Source of the DNA: Amphritea japonica ATCC BAA-1530
GTDB taxonomy: Bacteria > Pseudomonadota > Gammaproteobacteria > Pseudomonadales > Balneatricaceae
Assembly: GCF_016592435.1 (NCBI RefSeq)
Contig: NZ_AP014545.1
Location: 3,294,693 to 3,358,692, forward strand
Direction: 5' to 3'
DNA: 64,000 nucleotides
Of the stretch, positions 25,513 to 32,694 are shown in pieces (the stretch's first letter is position 1; each line of letters starts with the position of its first letter). The position numbers and the translations under genes were made by a program. The notes beneath the pieces were generated by a model. The model had not been told where the DNA came from and did not search any database. It worked only from the letters and a program-made list of their open reading frames with translations.

Positions 25513-26331
25513 TTACCCCTTAAGATCAAAACGAATACTACATTTCAAACCAGCAGGAAGCAGGTAAGCAGGATTAGGAAGCGTCAGGCGAACACCAAAG
25601 GTTCCACTAGCGGCATCCAGTACACGATCAACAATAACGACTTTCGCCTGGTGCTGGCTCTCTAAGGGCTCTTCCAGCGTCACTTCAGCGACATTTCCCT
25701 CAATAATTTCACCGAAATAGCGAGCAGGGACTACCGCTTCTATGTACAAAGGATTAAGTTGAGCCACCTGAAGAATTGGTTCCTCTCCGACATATTCTCC
25801 CGGGTCAAGGAAGGTATCCACTACGACTCCATCGATAGGACTACGGATAGTTTTCTGATCCAACATCGCTTTTGTCTGAGTCACTTCAAAACCATAGAGG
25901 CGATTATTGATGATAATCTCGTCTTTTTCTTGTTCAGAAATCAGGTTGCGCTCGTATAATTCAGTATTACGTTTGATCGTACGACGCCCGTACTCAGCCT
26001 GAGCTTGTTTCAGTTTGAGTGTTGCCTGCTCAACCTTTGAACGAAGCTTTACCAGCACTTCTCCCTTTTTTACAAAATCTCCCCGCTGAACCATCACCCG
26101 ATCAATAACTCCCACCACAGAACTGGCAATACTCGTATCCACACTCGGTGCCAAAAGGCAGTCGGTAGCCGGTAATAGCTCTCCCTTGTGTATACCTTCC
26201 TGACTCTCCTGACTGGCACTCCCCGGGCTCAAATCCAGCGGCATTGTTAGCAATCTTTCCGCTTCAGAATCGGTAACAGCGAAAGCATTAGCTGAAAATA
26301 ATACGGCTATCAGGATTAAGTGTCTGATCAT
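25513..26331 (-). CDS. Periplasmic HlyD/MFP-type adaptor
   Basis: A 272-residue membrane-fusion-type adaptor, the last gene of the export cluster. It has a signal peptide (LILIAVLFSANAFA, cut near residue 19), a short barrel-sandwich hybrid (VVGVIDRVMVQRGDFVKKGE, then TIRSPIDGVVVDTFLDPGEYV) around a small helical hairpin (about 105-140), and a beta-barrel domain. It starts at 26331, sharing one base with the stop of the SecA-like gene (TAATG), which indicates translational coupling. Without a membrane anchor it is probably a soluble or lipid-free periplasmic partner bridging the inner-membrane parts to TolC. Confidence 0.85.
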   Translation of the reverse strand: MIRHLILIAVLFSANAFAVTDSEAERLLTMPLDLSPGSASQESQEGIHKGELLPATDCLLAPSVDTSIASSVVGVIDRVMVQRGDFVKKGEVLVKLRSKVEQATLKLKQAQAEYGRRTIKRNTELYERNLISEQEKDEIIINNRLYGFEVTQTKAMLDQKTIRSPIDGVVVDTFLDPGEYVGEEPILQVAQLNPLYIEAVVPARYFGEIIEGNVAEVTLEEPLESQHQAKVVIVDRVLDAASGTFGVRLTLPNPAYLLPAGLKCSIRFDLKG

Positions 26332-28313
26332 TAATCTACGGTTCCTGCAAAGGCTAAAAGTTCTTTCTGTTTGTGATCATACTCAAGGGTTGACTGTCTT
26401 GCCAGATAGTTCTGCCGCTCTATGAACTGCTGCTCTGCCCGCAATACACTCAGCGCTGTCTTCTGACCTGCTGTCGACGTTATCCCTAAGCTACGACAGG
26501 TTGGTAAGAGGCTCTTAGCCCGGAGTGATCGGATCGGCTGATCCTCCAGACTCAGCAGCATTTCAAAGCTTCCGGGATCACCCTGACGGGCACAACGCCC
26601 CGCCAGCTGCCGATCAACCCGACTTGATTCATAATGTTCTGTCAGAATCACATGCAAGCCTCCCACTTCTTTTACGGAGGGTGATAGCTTAATATCAGTG
26701 CCCCGGCCGGCCATATTGGTCGCAACCGTAATTCGGCCGGACTGACCCGCTTCTGCCACTATATCAGCCTCCTCTTTATCTTGCTTCGCACTCAAAACCT
26801 TATGCGCAAGACCTGACTGTTTCAGGTATTCACTGGCAACTTCAGACTCCGCAACTGATGCAGTGCCTATCAAAACCGCCCGACCCTGCGTCACTAACTC
26901 CCGGCACCGCTCCGCTACCGCTTCCCAGCGCGCACTATTCTCATTAAAAACACGGGATATAAACTGAATCCGAAGCTCTTTTTTATGAGGTTTTACCGGA
27001 GTGACTGCAAGCTGATAAACTCCCCAAAGCTCATCTCTGACTTCCCAGGCAGTGCCTGTCATACCCGAAATATGCAGATAACGACGAAAAAAATTCTGAT
27101 AGCTGATTCTAGCCAGAGTGATACGTTGTTCTGTTAACTCACACTCTTCCTTTAGCTCGACCATTTGATGCAAGCCTTTCTCCCAGGAACGGCCTTCCAT
27201 TACCCGGCCAGACAACGGATCTATCAATTCCACTTTTCCTTCCCGCACCAGATAGTCTTTATCTAACTGATAGACAAAACGGGCCAACAAGGCTTTATGG
27301 ATGATTTCCTCGCGACGTATCGAACCTTTCCAAAGTGGTCCAAGCTCATGACTCAGAATTTGAAGCCTTTTACGCCCCTGCTCGGTAAGGTCAACCTCAC
27401 GCCGATCACTATTCACCAGGTAATCAGTTTCTTCGTTGAGCTCAAAAGAAAGTGCCCAGGCCGTTTCAATAAACGCCTGCTCCTCTTCATTACCCTGAGA
27501 ACCGGAAATAATCAGAGGGGTACGAGACTCATCAATCAACACTGAATCGGCTTCATCCACAAGTGCAAAATGCAGCCCTCGCAGTTGCAGCTGTGACTCT
27601 ACCCGGGTGCTATGCAGTGATGCCATTTGCATTCTGATTGGTTGTTTGTGCGTCAGTTTCATCTGATCACGGAGATAATCAAACACCAGTTCTTTACCGG
27701 TGATATACACAATGTCACTCTGATACGCCGTGCGGCGCCCGGCCAGATCTATCTCATGGGTAATAACCCCTAAAGATAGTCCAAAAGACTGATAAAGCGG
27801 CTGCATTTCTTCAGCATCTCGCCCCGTCAGATAATCATTTACCGTTATTACATGGACAGGTAAACCTGCTAAAGCAGCAGAAATAACTGGCAACACCGCT
27901 GTCAGCGTTTTACCTTCTCCGGTTTTCATCTCTGCGATGCGTCCCTGCACCATGATCAAGCCACCTATTAACTGGCTATCAAAGTGACGCATACCTAGTA
28001 TTCGACCAGACATCTCACGGATGATAGCAAACTGTTCTGCCAGTAAGCGGTCCTCAAATCCTTGTTGTCGAATCAAATCTCCCAACGCTCTGGCTCTGTG
28101 CAGCAACTCAGTATCGGGCCACGACTTAATCTCTTTACTTTGCAGCCTAACCGACCGTAAAAAGCGTTTCTGACGCAGCTTCATCCGCCACGGATTCAAC
28201 TCAAAGTGCCCCACTAGGCGCCGTTGAAACCGTTCCAGCCAGTCAAGTTTCACTACCGGCCGTTCAGGCCTGTGGCGATAATCCGCCGGCGCATGATTAG
28301 CGGTCCTAATCAT
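26331..28313 (-). CDS. Shortened SecA-like ATPase of the export cluster
   Basis: A 660-residue DEAD-type motor related to SecA (E. coli 901 aa). The match is clear across NBD1: GMRHFDSQLIGGLIMVQGRI, the Walker A EMKTGEGKTL (128-137), VDEADSVLIDESRTPLIISG (252-271). NBD2 shows MAGRGTDIKLS and QLAGRCARQGDPGSFEMLLS with the arginine finger. The protein ends at a helix like the start of the SecA scaffold helix (NYLARQSTLEYDHKQKELLAF); the wing, IRA1 and the zinc-binding tail are absent. It is not the housekeeping SecA. It probably powers a substrate-specific step for the giant protein. Start/stop overlaps (TGATG and TAATG) couple it to both neighbours. Confidence 0.88.
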   Translation of the reverse strand: MIRTANHAPADYRHRPERPVVKLDWLERFQRRLVGHFELNPWRMKLRQKRFLRSVRLQSKEIKSWPDTELLHRARALGDLIRQQGFEDRLLAEQFAIIREMSGRILGMRHFDSQLIGGLIMVQGRIAEMKTGEGKTLTAVLPVISAALAGLPVHVITVNDYLTGRDAEEMQPLYQSFGLSLGVITHEIDLAGRRTAYQSDIVYITGKELVFDYLRDQMKLTHKQPIRMQMASLHSTRVESQLQLRGLHFALVDEADSVLIDESRTPLIISGSQGNEEEQAFIETAWALSFELNEETDYLVNSDRREVDLTEQGRKRLQILSHELGPLWKGSIRREEIIHKALLARFVYQLDKDYLVREGKVELIDPLSGRVMEGRSWEKGLHQMVELKEECELTEQRITLARISYQNFFRRYLHISGMTGTAWEVRDELWGVYQLAVTPVKPHKKELRIQFISRVFNENSARWEAVAERCRELVTQGRAVLIGTASVAESEVASEYLKQSGLAHKVLSAKQDKEEADIVAEAGQSGRITVATNMAGRGTDIKLSPSVKEVGGLHVILTEHYESSRVDRQLAGRCARQGDPGSFEMLLSLEDQPIRSLRAKSLLPTCRSLGITSTAGQKTALSVLRAEQQFIERQNYLARQSTLEYDHKQKELLAFAGTVD

Positions 28314-30460
28314 CAGAATTCCAACTCTCGTAATAACGTACGACGAATCTGACGATATATCCGAAAGCCAATAGGCTCGGGCGTGTGTTCAAAGCGGACA
28401 TATACTCGCTCACCAATGCGCGACACTGGCAGGTTTTTCACCTGGATATCAAACAGGAATACCGGATCAAAAGCCTCTGGCCGGTCCTGTGATGCTGGAT
28501 CAAGCGCAAACTGCCCTCCTCCATCGACTGATAACGCTGCGCTGGGCAGCTCTTTCTGCGCACTGGGAATTTCACCTACAAGCGAGGCTTCAATTGTGTC
28601 ATCAAGGTTTTCAGATACTTTAACCGTGACTCCCTGCAAATCATTACGTACGGCTGCTACCTCATTCTGCCCCACCACAGCCCGAACCCGATAATCTCCC
28701 GGTTGAAGCAAATAACCGATCAATGTGCCACGAGGAATATACCGACTGTGTGGATCAACCGGCATCGCTAACTGAAATACACCATCGGCGGGACTATTCA
28801 TTACCAATGCACGCTTCTCTTCTAACGCACGCGCTAACTCAGCCCTGGATTGCCGTATTTCTTCCTGAATAATACCCGCTTCGTTCTGGCGAGCACCCGC
28901 AACGGCTGTACGGTAATGAACCAACAGCTCCTTAATCCGGCCTGCCGTTTTATTCAATTGGGATTCAAGTTCTTGATTAGTACTGACTAAGAGAGGCTGA
29001 CCCGCCTGCACCTCTGTTCCGGAAGAGACTTTAAGCTCTTCCAGAAAACCATTGCTACCCGCCATTAATCGTGACGACTCTGGTGCCCAGAACACACCAT
29101 GAGCAAGCGTCATTCGCGGTACCGGTATAGCAAACAGTATTACTCCGACAAACCCCGTCACGACCACAGTCACAAGCGCCGACCGTCCTCTTTTTTGTAC
29201 CATATTTCGATCCACAAAAAGATATTTAATTATGTTAAACAGTGGTTTAACAAACATATTATAAAGGGAGAGCATCGCCAGAAGCACACCGATAAAAAAA
29301 AGTTCGCTAGCCACAAACAGCACAATACTGATGGTAATAAATATGCGATAAATGAAACTAGTAATCGAATATATCAATAGCCAGCGAGCTTCTCCCCTGG
29401 TGTAAGCTGGTGACTCTTCATGTTCCTGGCCGAGTAAGTATCTTTTACACAGGTACGCGACCTGGCGGTTACCTCGTGATGCCAAATTGGGGATTTCAAG
29501 AAAATCAGCCAAAACATAATAAGCATCAAACCTAAGCAACGGGTTACCGTTAAAAAGCAGCGTTGAGACACCCGCAATTAACACAGTGTTAAATGCCAGA
29601 CTTCGCACCAGACCAGGCTCTGAATAGACCCAAACAGCCATGGCTACAGCCGCGATAAAGGCCTCAACGGCAATACCTGCGGCCGCTACCATCATACGTG
29701 GATACTTACTACGAAAGGCCGCTGACGAGGATGCATCAACATAGGGAATCGGCATGAAAATAAGGAACATCACACCCATTTCATGTACCTCACCACCCCA
29801 GCGTTTCAAAGCATAGGCATGACCAAATTCATGTATCAGCTTCACAACAGGATATACAAGCCAGATTAAAAATAGGTTTTCAGTCGCAAACACCCGATCC
29901 GCCAGGTTATTAGTCAGTTCGTCCCAGTGATACCCTGCCTGCATCAGCGCCCAACCAATACACCAGAGCCATATTAGTCCGGTAAAAGGATTGAATAGCC
30001 AACGACTTATACCTGCAGTGCGATTCAAAAAAGGTTCAGGATCAATAAGCGGTATCTTAACTGCCAGAGGTGACTTCACCATCGCCAGCATTTTAGTTCG
30101 TCTGTCTTTTGCCCGTCGCTCCGCCGCTTCTGTAATATCAGGAATCACATCCGTCTGTATCAAATCGACACGATAAAGTTGAGATAACAGCTGAATAACT
30201 TCATCTTGTGAGGGCATATCGTCCCCCAGCTGATCTCCGGCACTGTGCCAAATTTTATCCAAATCCCGTTGACCATCCATCAAACCAATCAATGCATAAG
30301 CTTGTGGTGTAAAACGGTGATAACGGCCACTGGCATCATCCTGAATAACATACCAGACATCACCACGGTAAATATGGCGATTTATTTCAACATGTGAGCG
30401 CAAACGGGGTTTTACAGTAGCAACCCGATGCCAAAAGGGGCTAAAAAGCGAAGCTGACAT
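28313..30460 (-). CDS. PqqD-like / M50 site-2 protease-like / HlyD fusion
   Basis: A 715-residue membrane protein. The N-terminal 90 residues (LRSHVEINRHIYRGDVWYVI, then FTPQAYALIGLMDGQRDLDK) resemble PqqD-type peptide-recognition domains. Next come several membrane helices with HEFGHA (about 208-213), the zinc-binding motif of M50 site-2 proteases, and NPLLRFDAYY as a possible second ligand motif. The C-terminal half has an HlyD-like lipoyl/hairpin region (VSSGTEVQAGQPLLVSTNQE, helical hairpin, then VNSPADGVFQ-type return strand). The start at 30460 is chosen since it gives the same one-base TGATG overlap seen at the next two junctions. A longer ATG at 30517 has a poorly spaced ribosome site. 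Confidence 0.82.
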   Translation of the reverse strand: MSASLFSPFWHRVATVKPRLRSHVEINRHIYRGDVWYVIQDDASGRYHRFTPQAYALIGLMDGQRDLDKIWHSAGDQLGDDMPSQDEVIQLLSQLYRVDLIQTDVIPDITEAAERRAKDRRTKMLAMVKSPLAVKIPLIDPEPFLNRTAGISRWLFNPFTGLIWLWCIGWALMQAGYHWDELTNNLADRVFATENLFLIWLVYPVVKLIHEFGHAYALKRWGGEVHEMGVMFLIFMPIPYVDASSSAAFRSKYPRMMVAAAGIAVEAFIAAVAMAVWVYSEPGLVRSLAFNTVLIAGVSTLLFNGNPLLRFDAYYVLADFLEIPNLASRGNRQVAYLCKRYLLGQEHEESPAYTRGEARWLLIYSITSFIYRIFITISIVLFVASELFFIGVLLAMLSLYNMFVKPLFNIIKYLFVDRNMVQKRGRSALVTVVVTGFVGVILFAIPVPRMTLAHGVFWAPESSRLMAGSNGFLEELKVSSGTEVQAGQPLLVSTNQELESQLNKTAGRIKELLVHYRTAVAGARQNEAGIIQEEIRQSRAELARALEEKRALVMNSPADGVFQLAMPVDPHSRYIPRGTLIGYLLQPGDYRVRAVVGQNEVAAVRNDLQGVTVKVSENLDDTIEASLVGEIPSAQKELPSAALSVDGGGQFALDPASQDRPEAFDPVFLFDIQVKNLPVSRIGERVYVRFEHTPEPIGFRIYRQIRRTLLRELEF

Positions 30461-32286
30461 CAGGGAATCCAGGCCCAAAGCTTCAGTTTCACCCACTGTA
30501 TCAATGGATAGGTCCATATCCAGATCAAGCGCCTGTCATCCACTTCAACTTTAGCAACGCCCCCCATTCCCGGCCGTAACCTGGGTGAGGGGTTTAGCAG
30601 GTCAGCTTCAACCCGAAAATAATTACCGCCATCCCTTGCTTCTGTTACGGGTGTTACCCGGCTAAGAACGAAATTAAAACTTTGTTCTGGCAATGAATTA
30701 AGCACCAATTTCCCTTGCTGTCCTTCGGTGATATCCAGCATTCTATGTTCATCAATCCAGAGAATAATCCGATAGTTATCCAGCGGCGCTACTTCAAAAA
30801 GAACTTCACCCTGCCCAACAGAACTACCTAATCGCTGGCTAAGATCGCCACTAACAACCAAGCCATCAAAGGGAGCCTTCAATCGAGTTCGCTGTAATTT
30901 ACTTTCAACCAGTTCCAACTCAGCCTGACTCTGTTCCAACTGCGCTTGCAGCACTTTGGCCTCAGCCCGGTCCCGTTGAGCAACCGCTTCTTCATATTGT
31001 CGTTGCAGCTTTGCTTGCTGACTCAGATAACCCAATCTTTCAAGCGTCAGATCCCGATCATCCAATCGGCTCATCTCTTCACCGAAACGCACTCTATCAC
31101 CTGCTTTCGCTTGCGCATCTTCGAGGTAACCATCAAAAGGAGCCACAACCGCTCTGCGCACCTCGCCTTCTAGCTGACTATCAGCAGCCACTCGATAGGT
31201 GCCAACTGCAAAGGTAAAAAACAAGCAAATTAACGCAAAACCTATCAAGAGTAATTTACGCCCCAGGTAACCTGCTCCGAATAACCGTCCCAGCTGGGTT
31301 CGTGTAGACCGATACAGGTGCTGATACCAACTACTATCTTGCTTTTCTTTATTTCTTAATACTTCACTTGAGAGCGCAACCACACTGCCAATACGACCAA
31401 CTTCGTCTTCATCAAAAGATTGTCCGACCGCTCGTTCAAGGGTCACTGCACCAAAATAATCATCTCCGCTATGTAGCGGAATGGTAAGAATATTGCCGTT
31501 GCCACCGGATTGAGAAAATTGAGCATGCTCACGCAGTACTAACTGGCTTTCGCCAACGCTGGTAAAGTTATAATTGATTACTCCACGTTGCAGAATTGCC
31601 TCATCCATAACGCCAGAAAGACGTCTTATGAGATTCATTTTCTTCCCGAATTGAGCGCTGTGAGACAGCGCGACCACTTCAGTCTGGCGACTTTTAGTTA
31701 AACCAAAACTCACCCTGTCACACGCAAAGGCAGCGGCTAATTCATTCACAAAACGTAATGCGGAAGGCTGAAATTTTTCTTCGCCCAGCACTCCCGATAA
31801 CAGATCTACAGCACCAGACAAGCGATCAAATTGTTCACTTTGTTCCTTGCCTTGCTGTCGTCTCACCAACAGCTCAATCCAGGCACTGCCCCATTGAATC
31901 TGCTCCATCACTTCTGGCAAGACTATATTGGGCACATTAAGCGTTAAGGCGACGACACCGACTAACTGATCATCAAGTCGGATCGGAAAGGCCACCCCAT
32001 AACTACCAGAGGCCAACGAGTGAACCAAGCCCGCAGCTTCCTCTAATCCCTCTTCAATCAGCGCAGTAAATTCATCATCAGGCTGGCTTTTTTCAGGCCA
32101 CACCGCTGTAGGTAAAAAACCCGCGTCACCACTTTCCAGTACCAATGCAGCCATAGTGACGCCGCCAATACGGGTACACATCAATTCTAGCCAATACTGA
32201 CAATAATCGTTATAGCTCTCAGCACTACTAAACTGCACCCATGCCTGACGTAACTGGTCGTTATTTGATTCAGAATCTAGCTGCAT
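30460..32286 (-). CDS. GAF-domain HlyD-family adaptor
   Basis: A 608-residue protein with a cytoplasmic half and an export half. Residues about 1-155 resemble a degenerate sensor-like domain, and about 155-310 form a GAF domain (LAAAFACDRVSFGLTKSR, then NILTIPLHSGDDYFGAVTLE). One membrane helix follows (LLLIGFALICLFFTFAVG, about 342-360). The rest is an HlyD adaptor with VAPFDGYLEDAQAKAGDRV, a helical hairpin (about 405-460) and RTRLKAPFDGLVVSG. So a possible small-molecule or protein-sensing domain faces the cytoplasm while the adaptor reaches the periplasm. A second hydrophobic patch (LIWIWTYPLIQWVKLKLWAW) ends the protein. It overlaps the next gene by one base. Confidence 0.85.
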   Translation of the reverse strand: MQLDSESNNDQLRQAWVQFSSAESYNDYCQYWLELMCTRIGGVTMAALVLESGDAGFLPTAVWPEKSQPDDEFTALIEEGLEEAAGLVHSLASGSYGVAFPIRLDDQLVGVVALTLNVPNIVLPEVMEQIQWGSAWIELLVRRQQGKEQSEQFDRLSGAVDLLSGVLGEEKFQPSALRFVNELAAAFACDRVSFGLTKSRQTEVVALSHSAQFGKKMNLIRRLSGVMDEAILQRGVINYNFTSVGESQLVLREHAQFSQSGGNGNILTIPLHSGDDYFGAVTLERAVGQSFDEDEVGRIGSVVALSSEVLRNKEKQDSSWYQHLYRSTRTQLGRLFGAGYLGRKLLLIGFALICLFFTFAVGTYRVAADSQLEGEVRRAVVAPFDGYLEDAQAKAGDRVRFGEEMSRLDDRDLTLERLGYLSQQAKLQRQYEEAVAQRDRAEAKVLQAQLEQSQAELELVESKLQRTRLKAPFDGLVVSGDLSQRLGSSVGQGEVLFEVAPLDNYRIILWIDEHRMLDITEGQQGKLVLNSLPEQSFNFVLSRVTPVTEARDGGNYFRVEADLLNPSPRLRPGMGGVAKVEVDDRRLIWIWTYPLIQWVKLKLWAWIP

Positions 32287-32317
32287 GAAATCGGCTTTTT
32301 ATAAGTTATAGAAACAA

Positions 32318-32342
32318 TTATGCCCGGCTAAACCGGGCATAA
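32318..32342 (-). promoter_or_regulatory. Intra-operon hairpin between cargo and export genes
   Basis: A perfect 10-bp stem, TTATGCCCGG/CCGGGCATAA, with a five-base loop, in the 72-base gap after the DUF3467 gene. On the coding strand it is followed by TTGTTTCT, a weak T-tract. It may be a leaky terminator or an RNA stabiliser that sets the ratio of cargo to exporter transcripts. Confidence 0.6.
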
Positions 32343-32358
32343 CATGAGAAACACAAAA

Positions 32359-32679
32359 TTAATGGCTTCCGGCCTTAGCCGCTGCCTCTGTTTCAGGGTT
32401 TCCCTGGCCGATCTCTCCGAAACGTTCTTCGTACTGAGACAGGACATTGTTTAGCAGATTTGCCATCCGCTTAGCTGCATAAGGGTTCAAGATGACTCTA
32501 TCAGATAGCTCAATAGTCAATTGCTTCTGTTGCGCATTCCAAGCCTGGTTGAGACCAAATAACAAAGTAATCTCTTCCTGGGTGCTGGAAACATTGCATA
32601 CATTAGCATAGGTACTCTTCATTTTAGAATCGTCCCAACGAATAGTTGGACCTTGTACCTTTTTCTCTTTATCTGCCAT
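32359..32679 (-). CDS. DUF3467 protein
   Basis: A 106-residue acidic, cytoplasmic protein of the DUF3467 type. It shows the family pattern: YANVCNVSSTQEEITLLFGLN near residue 24 and ILNPYAAKRMANLLNNVLSQYEERFGEI in the C-terminal half. The family's role is not established. A ribosome site AAGGAA stands six bases before the ATG, and the gene starts 15 bases after the giant gene's stop, so the two are made together. A small, strongly translated partner placed directly after a large secreted protein often serves as its chaperone; that is an inference here. Confidence 0.82.
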   Translation of the reverse strand: MADKEKKVQGPTIRWDDSKMKSTYANVCNVSSTQEEITLLFGLNQAWNAQQKQLTIELSDRVILNPYAAKRMANLLNNVLSQYEERFGEIGQGNPETEAAAKAGSH

Positions 32680-32694
32680 TTCAATTCCTTACTG

